A stretch of DNA of 64,000 nt, from contig NC_081407.1 in NCBI RefSeq assembly GCF_030272615.1, forward strand, positions 267,041,574 through 267,105,573, given 5' to 3'. Position 1 is the stretch's first letter. Each line of letters opens with the position of its first letter. The position numbers and the translations under genes are program-made. Shown here piece after piece: positions 1 to 11,607 of this stretch. The notes beneath the pieces are model-generated. The model saw only the letters and a list, made by a program, of their open reading frames with translations. It did no database searches and was not told where the DNA came from. The stretch is from Cryptomeria japonica (lineage: Eukaryota; Streptophyta; Pinopsida; Cupressales; Cupressaceae).

Positions 1-1875
1 CTCATTTCTTGGTTAATTCCAAAACCGGGGTTTGACCTAAAGGCAAACCCCTCATCCCTAACCCCCCAATCGTCCTCTCTTTTCTGTGTGTAGGTTGCAG
101 GTACGCGGCTGTAATTGAAGATCTGGAATCCTTGTGCAGAGACGAACAGATCCCCCTTCGTTTCGCGGATTTTTCGGAGGACTGTGTGCACGCCAGGCGC
201 CATCGTCCCGTCAACTTTCGCTCAAATTTGCAGAACAGCACCGTCTCGACATTTTACTGCTAATTCCAGGTCCGCAGCTTCATCCCATATCCCTATCTCT
301 GTTTATAAGCGAATCTTTCCTACTTTACATGCATTCCTAGTTCAATCTTTCTATCTACATTCTTTACAAAAGAGGGTATCCTTGATGTCACAACCCTTGA
401 AACTCATTTAGAATCCAATCTTGCATTGTGTGGGATTGGATCTTGTGGGTTTCAACCCCTCTTTTGAATGTAAAGTCTCTCCTAAGTGAAAACCATCAAC
501 CCTAGTGACTCTCCCTTCTCTCTCCTTGGAGTTGGGGAGGGGAGAACGACTAGGGTTCGATTTTTCCACTTTACAGTTTCATTCTTGAAATTCGCTCATC
601 TAGGTGGATTAGTGAAGTTCACTCGACTAGGTGGATTCATGAAGTTTGCTCAAATGTTGCTCAAGGTGAAGTTCGCTCATCTCCCACCAAACATGAATTT
701 CGCTCATATACCTCACTTTGTGAAGTTCTCTTATGCACCTTCAAATATGAAGTTCGCTCATATGCTTTCAAACATGAAGTTTGATTCTTTCACCAAGCAC
801 ATGAATTTAAATGCTATCATCAATCACATGAAGTGACTCTTGAACTTCACCTTTGATCTTGCTCTTAAAACCACCTTTTCCTTAGCTTGTGAAGTTTGCT
901 GCCATGTTGCTAAAGGTGAAATTCGCTCATCAATGCTGATTCTTGAAGCGTCACTCATGTATGTCAAAACGTGAAGTTCACTCATCCCCCCTCAAACATG
1001 AAGTCGCTCATATACCTTGAAACATGAAGTCGCTCTTGTATGCTAATTTGTGAAGTTCGGTCATATAGTTGAGTTTGTGAAGTTCACTCATCTCCCTTGA
1101 ATCTTGAAGTTCACTCATGTGCCTCTAAACAGGAAGTGAATTTCAAACAGAAACAAACTTTCCTCTCAATCACTTCATTGCTACATCAACTCAATCCTTA
1201 GGTTTTTTAGGTCTTCATTCACAAAAACATGTCAAATTTTCCTCATGAATGCAAAATTTGCTCCTATCACAGAGCACATGAAGTAAAATTCACTCCAAAG
1301 GCTAAGCTTATGAAGTGGACTCAAAATCAAGACTAAACTCTCCTTTGCTCACTTTCACTTACTCTCTCAACTTTAATACATGACAACATGCTCAACATGA
1401 GGTCTTAGGATGAGTTTTCGCTCTATGGGACAAGTGCAAGAAGCTCGCTACATAAGGGGTGCACATGAAGTGAAGTTCGCTCCTCAAGAGGAGCACTTGA
1501 AGTGACCCTCTAACTAGCAATCCTTCTTCACTCCTGATTGAACTCATGATGGGCTTTACTCCCATGATATCAAGTCATTACTAAAGGCTAACAAACTCAC
1601 TTACTTCACACTCATACAAGGCTTTTAGGGAAAAATTCGCTATCATACCTCCAAACATGAAGTTCGCTTCTGAGGGTATGCACATGAAGTGAAGGTTCTA
1701 ACTTAATCATTTCACACCTCACACAAGGATATCCACCTGACTCCTGGCTTTTTTACCACCTATACCCCTCTAATGCAAAGGCTAATAGCTAAGGACTCTT
1801 AACACTATCTTAGAAAGCAAGAAAAAACTGGGGGTCCCCATTTGCGATGGGGCGATGTGTGAATACCTCACAACA
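1..1875 (-). mobile_element. LTR fragment, minus orientation, cut by window edge
   Basis: On the minus strand this begins TGTTGTGAGG at 1875 and continues through CACACATCGCCCC into a short hairpin (CCCCAT at 1836-1841, ATGGGG at 1847-1852) followed by ACCCCC. The same opening, hairpin included, starts the plus-strand solo LTR at 7935, so the two are related LTRs in opposite orientation. The other end lies outside the window, so neither the element length nor a target duplication can be checked; the candidate duplication on this side is CAACC at 1876-1880. No retroviral-type coding domain is visible. The first 560 bases hold no recognised feature and may be another part of the same element. 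Confidence 0.55.
585..1700. repeat. Irregular repeat of the motif TGAAGTTCGCTCAT
   Basis: A motif close to TGAAGTTCGCTCAT recurs about twenty times or more, often preceded by AACA or followed by ATA. The spacing is irregular (about 20 to 100 bases). Variants include TGAAGTTCACTCAT and TGAAGTCGCTCAT. This is a degenerate minisatellite-like amplification within the U3-side part of the minus-strand LTR. The reading frame at 486-836 runs through it only because of the repeat and is not a gene. Confidence 0.7.
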
Positions 1876-2457
1876 CAACCCCACAAGCTGCAAATAGTAC
1901 AAACATTACACCAACTGTCCAGATCTGAGGGAAAACTCTTCTTACAAATCCCCCTCAGACTCACACCTGACGTCTCCCTGTTACCTTGTGATGGTTCACT
2001 GGTGATGGTGCAAGATAAATTTTGATCCCAACTAAAATAATTTGTTGTCTAATACCAACTAGCCAAAGCTATATATTACTTATTAGCTTAACTTTTGACG
2101 AATAATCGAACCCCATAATTTCTTGAATGAAGTTGACTCACCTCCATAAAAATAAAAAATAAAAAATAAAAAATAATAGGAATCAAGCAAAAATAGAAAT
2201 GACTAGAAATGCTAGCAACTAATCACTATTGCGAACTACCAAATAAGGTATGCACTGTAACTACAATAAAACCATATTGCTGAAGGACAAACAAAAAAGG
2301 TCCCAAAAACAACTTGTTGCTTCAACCCCTTTAAAAAAATTCAAGTTTTTAAATATAAACGGATTCTAAACGTAAATGAAAATTTAATGGCATTTAAACA
2401 AAATTAGGTTAAATAAGGATCTAAAGATAACAATAGTAGTTAAAATAGAATCAGAAC
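1876..2457. other. No recognised gene; possible 3' flank of the minus-strand gene
   Basis: AT-rich sequence between the LTR end at 1875 and the candidate terminal exon at 2458-2532. It contains a short run of AATAAA-like units near 2150-2175. If the minus-strand gene is real, this would be its 3' untranslated region and downstream flank, but I see no decisive polyadenylation site. Confidence 0.3.
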
Positions 2458-2532
2458 TCATCCATGAATAAAAATTGAATCTAGAAGATCCAAAGAGAGA
2501 AATGGAGGGTGATCCAAAGCAAGAGCATCAAA
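2458..2532 (-). CDS. Candidate last exon of an unidentified gene
   Basis: On the minus strand the sequence CTTCTTGTCTCTAG, a good pyrimidine-rich splice acceptor, is followed by 25 codons ending in TGA at 2458-2460. The product is acidic and leucine-rich and starts FDALALDHPPF. The base composition and Asp/Leu-rich content are unlike the AT-rich surroundings. The segment lies about 560 bases below the candidate exon at 3091-3210 on the same strand. I do not recognise the protein. It is inferred to be a terminal coding exon; a chance open frame of this length cannot be excluded. Confidence 0.35.
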   Translation of the reverse strand, partial: FDALALDHPPFLSLDLLDSIFIHG

Positions 2533-3090
2533 CTAGAGACAAGAAGCCTAGGTGATAATTTACAATATAAATTTTGTGAAAAAAAAGGCATTAAAAATTC
2601 AATTATATGACTCAAATCAACAAAATCTAAAACATGGCATATGGCCTGAAATTCAATATCAATAATTTTTCCAGCAGGAAACATTCATGCTTGCTATCTT
2701 TGACTGACTAATCATGCAATGGTCAAACTTGCGCTGTGAACAAATTGAAAGAATTTACATTGAAAAATCCTTCACAAACAACAAGAATAATTACCTTCTA
2801 ATACACTACTAAAAGGAAAAGACACAACCTTTATGAACTAAAATTAGAGAAGAAAATTAATCTTTTGGAAAACTATTTAACCATACAAATAATGTTTCAT
2901 GAACTGAATTTTTTTTAAATACTGAAAGAATAGAACATAAAGATTTGCACCCAATGTTCAAGGAACCTCTCAAACGAGTCATTTTTCTCCCACAGAGAAA
3001 ATTGCTCGTCATAGATAAAGAAATTCTTACAAGTAATATGGCAATGGAATGGAAAATTTGTGAAAAGAAAAACAGAAAGGGAATACAAAC

Positions 3091-3210
3091 CTTTACAACC
3101 CCAACAAAGTTCAAGAGGTCAATATCAAGTTGGACCCCTTCTATTGGTTTCTCCAAGCTAATCAGCTTCCTTGTCCTGGTATATTTACTTCCCTGACTAA
3201 TTAATTTTAC
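3091..3210 (-). CDS. Candidate internal exon of an unidentified gene
   Basis: On the minus strand an acceptor (TCTTACTTTTGTAG, ending at 3211) is followed by exactly 120 bases (40 codons, phase 0) open throughout, then a plausible donor GTAAAG/GTTTGT at 3090. The predicted peptide contains KLISLEKPIEGVQLDIDLL followed by NFVGVVK. It is well-mixed sequence with alternating charged and hydrophobic residues, which looks like real protein rather than noise. Both splice sites and the open phase agree, making it one of the better-supported exons of the proposed minus-strand gene. The family is not recognised. Confidence 0.45.
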
Positions 3211-3619
3211 CTACAAAAGTAAGAGAAAAAATATCATATTAGAACACTTTGTGATTGCAAATTGACATTTTAAAATCTCTAGGACAACCTCTACTAACAG
3301 TCACTTCAATCAAGAAAATAAGGGCATTGACCCAAGATAAAAAAGTTACTAGAACCACTATTGATGCTATGTTTAAATAAAACCACTCATATGGTTGATG
3401 ATGAGGACATGTGCAATGAGTATACCACTGATCTACTTTGTTAAAATACAAGGTGTATTTTTTATCAAATTTCTCACACTTAAACCTTTGAAGAACACTA
3501 TTAAAAAATGTGGATTTTTTAGTCTTCTTAGTCTGGAGATGCTTTATGTTGTCTATAATGTGCCCTTTTGTAAATGCCCTAGTTCTTACCGTAAAATCAC
3601 AAATTACTTTCAAATAAGA

Positions 3620-4690
3620 GATGTAAGATGGTTAGTGGTATATTAGATCTTGATTGAGACCCCTCAATCGTGTTCAATACAAGATCAATCTTTCCTTCTA
3701 GGGTTAGAAACATTATCTTAATCATCATTGTAGTTTACATAATGTGCATGCGGATTCCCTTCAGGCTTAACCCAATGACCCATCCACGCTATGAAGCCCA
3801 TGGGAGATCATACAAGGTGCCTTGAGCCTATCCATCAAGTTCAGGGGCACAGAACTATATCCATCTGGCCTTCCAACTTAACCCAAGGACCGCCAGGCTA
3901 CTTGCTTTCCTTATATGCCCACATCTGCCCTCCATTGCAGAACGGTAGATTGCATGAAAGCTTGTATATATATATATATATATATATAACATTATGAGGG
4001 ACACAGCATAATGAAGATTATATATACATCATGCCCAGCTCTTTGTGATTAACAAAGACTGCTGACTATTCTTAATATCTCTCCAGTCAGATCTGTCTTT
4101 TATATCTGATATCTTTTTATTCTCTGCTGTTTGATTCATGATCCTTATGCCAACCTGGATCTGCCTTATACCCTTCTATCCCAATGAGGGGTTACATCTT
4201 TGTCCTATGTACACACTCTCCTCCAAGGTTGCGTCTCTTCACAACTATCCTGTGCCTCTTACTAATGAACTGCGGTTGTTAACTATCGAGTTGCTATCTT
4301 AATCACAATGGAGATCATGACTTCTTTAAGGTGAGATCATAGTATTAATAATAACAAGATTGCTATCTTATTACCGATCAAAAAAAAGATTGCTATCTTA
4401 TAATAAGATCATTCCCTTAACAAAAATTATATATGCTTTGTAAAGTGACTGCTGTGTATAAATCAGCCCAGGAAAATTGCTTTGTGCACTGATTTGTTGA
4501 GACTCAAGGTTAGTCGATCAAGGGGAAAGAATATTAAGAATGCTTAAGTCCTTAACTGACGACCTACAACCTTAGAAGAAAATCGTGAAGTCTTATTAAT
4601 AAGACAATTTTCTGAATATCTATATCTAAACCCATCCTAAGGATGATGTGGAGAATGTTATTAAGGTAGGGGCATGACACTGTCACTTCT
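3620..4690. other. Unassigned AT-rich sequence
   Basis: No coherent coding frame or known element was recognised. It includes an AT microsatellite (3964-3988) and a short local duplication of the phrase AAGATTGCTATCTTA near 4358-4402. If the proposed minus-strand gene is real, this is intron. Confidence 0.3.
3964..3988. repeat. (TA)n microsatellite
   Basis: About twelve TA units in a row, directly visible. Confidence 0.9.
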
Positions 4691-4699
4691 CCACTACTA

Positions 4700-5080
4700 T
4701 TTTTGTTGAATGTACTGTCCGAATTCATAACACTAACATAATTCCATTTTAATAACCTTCAATATTTATCTAATAATTGCCCTGAATAACTGATCCTATC
4801 GTCCCTACAATGGTGAGGGGTGCTATGCATGGAAATAAAAGACCTTACATGCCATGAAGCTTTTGTTAAGGATTTGGTATTGAACAATGTATATGCTCAC
4901 TCCTAACATCAGCCAGATTGGCTGTGGATTTGTGTATCCTCTTGCTTGGCCTTCGCCTTATATCCTACTGACTTTATATTTGTGAGAAGACAAGCCACAA
5001 TTCTTTGAGTCTGAATAAAAATTTGGTTGCACATATTAGTGCCTTAGGATTAATCTGATTAAAAGATTTTATCTCCTTCA
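4700..5080. repeat. Dispersed repeat, copy 1 (partner at 12960-13370)
   Basis: Shares diverged stretches in the same order with 12960-13370: the AAAGAC..TACATGCC..TGAA segment, the CTCCTAACATCA / CTACTAACATCA segment, and the TGTGTATCCTCTTGCTTGGCCT / TGTGCAGCCTCTCTCGCTTGACC segment. It is probably an old non-coding part of a transposable element; the family is unknown. Confidence 0.5.
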
Positions 5081-5154
5081 CAATGCCTCCTTGCCTTCTT
5101 GCTTCTCCTCCAAGTAAGAGGGGCAATCTGCTATAAAAAATTTAAGTGGCTAGT

Positions 5155-5425
5155 GTTGGATCAAAGAGCACACAGAAATTGAAGAATTATGCCATGAAAA
5201 GCAGAATAACACCAATAACAAAATTATATTCTGCTGGAATCAACTAGAGAATGATTACAAATATGGCTTATAAAACTATTGTCTAACTCCATTTCTCAAC
5301 CACCCAACAACTACCTTACTAACTACCCATTACATAACAAACATTAACATAAATCTAATATACTAACACATATAGGAACATATAGAACTAAACTACTAAC
5401 AAACAAAATTTTGGACCATAAGGAC
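5155..5425. repeat. Dispersed repeat starting TGTTGGAT, copy 1 (partner at 12513-12780)
   Basis: Begins TGTTGGATCAAAGAGCACA and aligns with 12513-12780 through shared phrases such as GATTACAAATATG, CCCATTACATAACAAACATT and AACATATAGAACTAA. The opening TGTTGG and the style of sequence suggest a copia-type LTR end, but the other terminus and a target duplication were not found, so the class is only inferred. Confidence 0.55.
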
Positions 5426-6115
5426 CACAAAAACCAAAAACCTCTCCAAAAGAGGAAAACAAATGATCCGGTGCATCTATACATCTAACTCACCTTCCAC
5501 TCTATAAACTCAATCTCCTCTCTCCATGTACTGACCAACTTGTGTTAAAACCTACATGCATCCTCTGAATCCCTAACTCTTTACTTCGCATTCCTGTGAG
5601 AGCAACACCTAAAAGTCGCATACCTCCAGTGCCCTATGCCACTACCTTGTACCATCTAAATATTAATTGCCTCTTCCTAACTCTACCTAAATCCATACCA
5701 CATGCAATATGAGCAATTTGTGTCCTTTTTCCCCTTACAATAGCCATGGGCCACAACCCTTTAGGGCACCCAAAACCAATGGCCGACTACTTGACCATAC
5801 ACACACATTAGTTGACTACCTACATATGCAACACCTGTCAAAGGTAAAAGCACTTGCTAAATGATCATGAAGACCAATCCCCCCTCCCCGCCCCCCCATC
5901 ATTTGAAAGGCAGGAAATAGAACACAACCCCACAAAAGTACTGTCATCAAAAATCAAAAAGAAAAGAGCAAACCAAAAATAGGAACAACATACTAGAAAC
6001 ACAACAGTGAACATGGAAGACAAAATGAATGTGCAGTGAATTGGAAAAATGGAAAGCCATCTACTCCTACCAAAACTGCCTCTCTAACAGTACGCCCATC
6101 TCCAAGCAAGAAGCT

Positions 6116-6216
6116 TTAGAGATGAAAATTGGCCCTCCATCTCAGTGCATCCTCCAACCTCCTCTTTGAATCCTCTAGACTTGTGCCACTGAATGTAACA
6201 TGCAAAGCACTAAGAA
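6116..6216 (-). CDS. Exon-like segment, copy 1 of a tandem duplication
   Basis: On the minus strand an acceptor-like TATTATTTTTGCAG is followed by an open frame encoding LSALHVTF, then SLEDSKRRLEDALRW, ending in TAA at 6116-6118. The same acceptor-plus-frame arrangement is repeated about 190 bases away (6313-6407) with the diverged text GLEESKRRLED. A basic/acidic helix-like stretch is visible. No donor was found before the stop, so it could be an alternative terminal exon, a decayed exon or coincidence. The product is not recognised. Confidence 0.25.
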
Positions 6217-6480
6217 CTGCAAAAATAATAGGTGACATTATAAACATTTTCATTTTAAAGGTGTTGGATTCGACTCAAATTAGTCCTACATTTTCATTTT
6301 AAAGGTGAGATGGAAATTGGTCCACCATAATCTCGGTGGATCCTCCAACCTCCTCTTTGATTCCTCTAGACCCATGCCTCTGAATGTAAGATGCAAAGCA
6401 CTAAGAGCTGTGAAAATAATGAGGTGACATTATAAACATTTTCATTTTAAAGGTGTTGGATTCAACTAAAATTACACCTT
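6125..6480. repeat. Two-copy tandem duplication, period about 185 bp
   Basis: Two diverged copies (about 6129-6300 and 6313-6480) share CATCCTCCAACCTCCTCTTT / GATCCTCCAACCTCCTCTTT, the phrase GCAAAGCACTAAGA, and the block TTTCATTTTAAAGGTGTTGG. Each copy contains an exon-like open segment on the minus strand. Confidence 0.75.
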
Positions 6481-6999
6481 AGTACAATCAAGTCCTTATG
6501 TCTCCTTTTGAATAAATATCTCAAAAATAAAATAAAACCCTTTCCAATGGATTTACAACACCCAAAATTGCCTAGATCAATTAGTCATATTAGAAGATGG
6601 GCAAAGATGAAGACAAAAAAATTACGTGAGGCATATTCATGTTTTGAACTTATGACCTCTTACACACTACACAAAAAATTTAATCAACAAACTGATGCCT
6701 ATGCACCATGCTTGGATATAACATCACCAATGTAAGTGATAAAGGTACTGAGAACAGAAAAATAAGAAATAAATGCAGAAGCCTTTTCTTGGTATTATTT
6801 TCTTAAAAAGTCTTTGTCCCAAAAAAAATCATCTAGATAGGAAACTTTTTAAGGAAAAAATTTATGACCTCCAAAGATGTTATTGGATAGCAGGATTGCT
6901 TTAAAGTTTCTGTTTCACACATTATACATTTTCTCATGTCAAAAATGTGGCTAGAAACAACCAAGGGTTGCTGGGTGAGGCTAGGAAATTGCAATAAAC

Positions 7000-7125
7000 C
7001 TTGTAAGCTTGGCAGTTCGTTTGTAAAAGCAATCTGGTATAGTGTAGTCTGAAGACAGTATAGTGTGGCTGTTGTTGGATTTTGTCAATTCTTTCTCCGC
7101 ACAATATTCATTTTCCTTCAATTCT
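7000..7125 (-). CDS. Candidate exon with uncertain 5' boundary
   Basis: On the minus strand a frame of about 45 codons reads through TELKENEYCAEKELTKSNN and ends YKRTAKLT at a possible donor (ACAAG/GTTTAT, GT at 6998-6999). Upstream the frame meets a TAA, so the acceptor must lie just inside it; ATATCAG at about 7125 is the best choice but has a weak pyrimidine tract. The peptide is charged and protein-like. It is included as a possible exon of the same minus-strand gene; identity unknown. Confidence 0.25.
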
Positions 7126-8325
7126 GTACCTCTGATATTCACAGCTTATTCCAAAAACTTCACATCCTCTTCTTCTACAAACTTCTGTTCACTTTGGCAA
7201 TTAAATGGAAGAGTAAAAAGTTATAGCAGCTGATTTAATAATCTATTTTGCTTCCAATGCCATGTAAATATACCTTTGTTCTTCCAAGGTCAACCATTTG
7301 TACATACCATCATGTTGTCTATCTGTTCAAAACTTAGACACAAATCAAAATAATTATCATAAGATAGAGAAACTTTGTTCAGTGTGGGGATTCCCTATAG
7401 TCCCCTAGACAATTGAGGGACATCCAGGTTCTTCTTCACTTCATATTGACAAACAGAACAATCAAAAAAGTTTGTAATTGCCTTAAGGCTATTTCTAACA
7501 GAATAGAATAGCTTTGTTAGCACAATGGTGAAGGAACTGAATCAGAGTCATGAGTATCCAGTATGTATATCAGATTTGGACTTGAAGAAAAACAAATTAA
7601 AGCATAGGTGATAAAAACATCAAGTGATTTAACAGAAGGAGCAAAGAAAATGTATCATCCGTGCAAATAAAACGAATGAATGCCATATATATGATTATCT
7701 GGGTATGATTTATTAAGACACATATATGATTTATTATGGCGCTGGAATGATTTATTACAGCGCTAACCTTCCAAACAAAAATGTGGCTGTGTAGGAGTGC
7801 TTAGTTTAAGCAGATACCTCCAAGTGGTGCATAGAATTAAACCAGGCCAAACCAATTAAATCACTGGTCCAATCTGCTTGTCTAAATCACAGAGCCCTCT
7901 ACATGCAAATGGTACAGACATTCATCTTCCTTCCTGTTGTGACATTTTCACACATCGCCCCATTTAAAATGGGGACCCCCTTTTTTCGCTTTTGTTTTGC
8001 CTGTTCTTCTCTCTGCTTTTAGGGTTTTGAATGAGTGAGTTGTCTGTTTGGGCTAGGGCTAAACCTTAGGGGTTTCTTTTGGATGTTTCTCAAGCTGAGT
8101 CCAGTCAAATTTTGAAAGTTATTAAGCGTCCTCCCGAGGATTGAGATTGACTCAATAAGATAAGTCTGTCAAGAAGTCAGATATGTCTCAGGTTAGGTCT
8201 AGTTAGGGTTTTTTGAGGGAAAATTCAAATTTTGTCTAAGTGTTAGCATTTCGAAGATGAAATTGTATATTCTTGCCTAGGTGAATTTTGATCAAATTTC
8301 AAAGGCAGGATGATGCCTGAAACAG

Positions 8326-10135
8326 AAAAAGTGCTCCTGTCCCTCTCCAAGGGACCAGGGCGAATTTCATTCTAAGTGCAATTTCTTATTTTGCGAGGAC
8401 TTGCTAACTGATTATGGGCCTTGAAGATGACCTAACTCTGCCTTGTGAAATGATTGGAGACCTAAATTTTGAATATTTTAGCCAGAAAGGCCAAAAGTGC
8501 TCCCGTCCCTCTCCAAGGGACCAGAGCACAAATGTTATTTTATGCATATTTGTCACTAACTTTTCTATTTTGTTTTGTGCAGGGTCTTCCGGAATGATAA
8601 TTGGACATGACTTGATACTTTTGAAGATTTTGAAGGCACAAAAATGGTGAATTTTGAAGGTTAAAGGAAAAAGTGCTCCCATCCCTCTCCAAGGGACCAA
8701 GGCAAAGTGCTCCCGTCCCTCACTGAAGGACCATCCCACTTTTCTAAAAATACAAATTTCTTGCAAAGGCAAGGCAAGTTGCGTGATTGAAATGAATGAG
8801 AGAAGGCAAGATTCATCCATTGAAGATAATTTCGAAGGCTAGCAAAGGACAGATAAGCTTGTAATTGCAAAAGTGCTCCCGTCGTCCCTCATTGAAAGAC
8901 AAAGGCGAAAAGACTTATTGGAGCCATTCCTGGCCTTGTTTGGTCAAATTGAAACATCAAAGGCATAGTGAAGGACAAAATGAACATGATAAAGCATCCA
9001 AACTTGATTGAAAGCAAAGAAATGATGAAGTTTTTGCCTAGAAGGTAAAAAGTGCTCCCGTCCCTCACTGAAGGACCAGAGCACTTTTCTTTATATGTAC
9101 AATTTTAGACCTTTATTGGACATTAACTTCTATTCATAGCATGAAGTAAGATGAAATCTTCCCTAGCAAAGAAATTTCGAGGTGAAAAGTGAGACAATTT
9201 GGCTTAGAAGGTAAAAAGTGCTCCCGTCCCTCACTGAAGGACCGTGCCACTTTTTTCAAATTTGCACTGTCTTTGCAAGGTTAAGGTGATTTTATGATTT
9301 GAAGAGGTTAAGGGAAGCATGTTTTGTCCATTGAATATAATTTAAGCGGTTCACAAAGGACCGTCCCTCACTGAAGGACCGTGCCACTTTTTCAAGTTTC
9401 TCTTCATTGTTCGATATTTTATGATAAAACTTGACTTGGATGGGAAAGACGAATGATGTTTTATGCCTTGGACGCAATTGAGAGGTTTAAAGAGCAAAAA
9501 GTATGCCAAAATGACAAAAAGTGCTCCCGTCCCTCACCAAGGGACCAACACAAAGTGCTCCCGTCCCTCACTGAAGGACCATGCCACTTTTTCAAAGTGC
9601 TCCCGTCCCTCACTGAAGGACCATGCCACTTAATGTGTTATCTTCCCTTTCTCACCAATTTTGGACAAATTGAGACCAAGGCGCAAGTTTGAAAAAGTGT
9701 TTAAAATGCCTTAAGTTGAATTGAGATGCGAGAGTTGCAAATTTTGACAACTGGCAAAAGTGCTCCCGTCCCTCACTGAAGGACCGTGCCACTTTTTCCA
9801 AATATGACCTTTTACCTTGCATTTTGAAATAATATTTTTATTACCAAGGCTCAAGATGGTATGAAATGTGATATTCTACGCCTTGAGGGTAAATTGAAGA
9901 TTAATATGATCAAGAATTCATGCAATGGACTCAAAAGTGCTCCCGTCCCTCACTGAAGGACCATCCCACTTTTTTTTGAAAACAACAAATTCCCTCCGAG
10001 ATTATGCTAAGGCAACGTTGTATGAGATGGGAAGAATCTTCTAAAGCATGGTGAACAAAGGTTTGACTCCAAACAATTGAGAATCCTAGCCTAAAAATGA
10101 AAAAGTGCTCCTATCCCTCTCCAAGGGACCAGAGC
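8326..10135. repeat. Hairpin minisatellite: about 14 units around GTCCCTCACTGAAGGAC
   Basis: The core AAAAGTGCTCCCGTCCCTC followed by ACTGAAGGACC (or TCCAAGGGACC) recurs about fourteen times, at roughly 8334, 8495, 8671, 8706, 8871, 9047, 9207, 9360, 9518, 9554, 9595, 9757, 9934 and 10103. Units are 35 to 180 bases apart with unrelated sequence between them. Both subtypes contain inverted arms: GTCCCT-CTCCA-AGGGAC is a perfect 6-bp stem, and GTCC...GGAC a 4-bp stem. Open frames across this interval follow the repeat and are not genes. Confidence 0.85.
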
Positions 10136-11599
10136 GCTTAACATGTGCATTCTTTATTTTTGCCATATGCCAACGTTAATATCCTCCAAATCGCATTAGA
10201 TGCCAAATCGCCAACTTCGAAATATTTGAAAAAATTAAATTAAATTGGCATTTAATAAATTGATTTTAGGCCTTAAAAAATCAAACTTTTATTGTGAAGG
10301 CATTTAAAAAAAAAAAAAAATTTAAATTAAAAAAAATTAAAAGTTGAGTGCACAAGGCATTATTTTGTCTTTATTTGACAAGTCGGCCTTCTTCTTGATG
10401 GTTTTATTTTTTATTTTTTAAGGCTTAATTGCTAGGTCGGCCTCATGGGTAAGTGGAAGGTGAGCGCTCTATATATTGGAGGTGTTGCTTCACAATTCAA
10501 ATCATTCAATCATCCTTTCAAGTGCAAATTTGGAGAGCAATTTGAGGAGCGAAATTCATCTTGAAGGCTATTGGAGAGGCGAATTTCTTGCTAGATTGGA
10601 GGATAATTTCCAGATTTTTTGACGACATTTGAAGGCGAATTTCCAGATCTTGAGGAAGCTAGTGGAAGGTGGAATTCTTTTCCAAGCTAGAGGAGGTACA
10701 ATTTGTTCAAGAGAGGGCTTTGATCTATATTTCGCCTAGCCAAAATTCACCCTATTTTTGCATCATTTTTTAGAATTAATTCTCAAGTGGAGGTATGGCG
10801 AGATCATCCTAGTCCCAATGTTGAGATTTTGAATTTTGAACTTCAAGTTTTTGAAAATTACATGGTTAATTAGGAAATGATAACTCAAGATTTATCATGA
10901 AGTTTCCTAATTAAAATCTTGAATCTTCCTTTTAAAGTTTAATTTTTAGATTTCAAGATATATTACTAATTTTGAAATGTTGTGTAGGTATCAAGATGGC
11001 GACTCCAAAGCCCGGAGGATCTACAAGTCGCCAAGTTCTCATCAAGGAAAATCAAGCCAGATCAAGGACGACCTCCTCCAGCCTAACATCGACAAGGAGG
11101 ACCTTCTTCGATCCAGCCTAGCATCGACAAGGGCAACCTCTTCCAATCCAGCATTCCAAGGCGAGGTACATCAATCATCCTGCACATCAAGGACACAAGA
11201 AGTCAGAGCAAGGGTTCGTTGAAGAAGCAGATAGTTCCAGATGAATTAATTAAAGCTAGCTTCTCAACAACATCAAATTGAATATCTACCAAGCTACAAG
11301 TGTCAGAAGAGTTGGCATCCTAGTCATCACTCCTCCAGTCGGATTGGTCCACCTCAACAATGTCCAGATTCAATGTACCCAACTCAATGGGAGGTGGCGC
11401 AAACTTCTATGTACCTACCTCGGCTATCCATTGGTTGAATTTTCCAGAGAGGACATGTGTCCAAGCAATACAATTTTATCATTGGTCAAGCATTAAATGT
11501 TATGTAATGGTTGTAACAAACCCTAATTAGGGTTTTCATTGTAAAATCTTGGCCATTGATCTCGAATTGATCTTAGCCATCAAATTGTATTGAGGGCAC

Positions 11600-11607
11600 T
11601 ATATAAG
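11600..11607 (+). promoter_or_regulatory. TATA box of the 4.55-kb LTR
   Basis: CACTATATAAGCCCTGGC is a near-ideal plant TATA context in the last quarter of the LTR, where U3 meets R. Transcription would begin about 30 bases downstream, near 11630, leaving an R-U5 of about 850 bases. The preceding text (CCCTAATTAGGGTTTTCATT) is also typical of an upstream promoter region. Confidence 0.65.

Noticed and set aside
3239-3613. 124-codon minus-strand frame
   Set aside because: No recognisable domain, no splice or promoter context, composition as in surrounding AT-rich DNA; it falls in a proposed intron. Possibly a transposon remnant but not supportable.
8404-8820. 138-codon minus-strand frame
   Set aside because: It runs through three units of the hairpin minisatellite, and its repeated peptide phrases come from the repeat.
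8326-10135. CRISPR-like array of repeats with unique spacers
   Set aside because: Spacing varies from about 35 to 180 bases, repeats are degenerate, the context is an LTR in plant nuclear DNA, and no cas-like genes exist.
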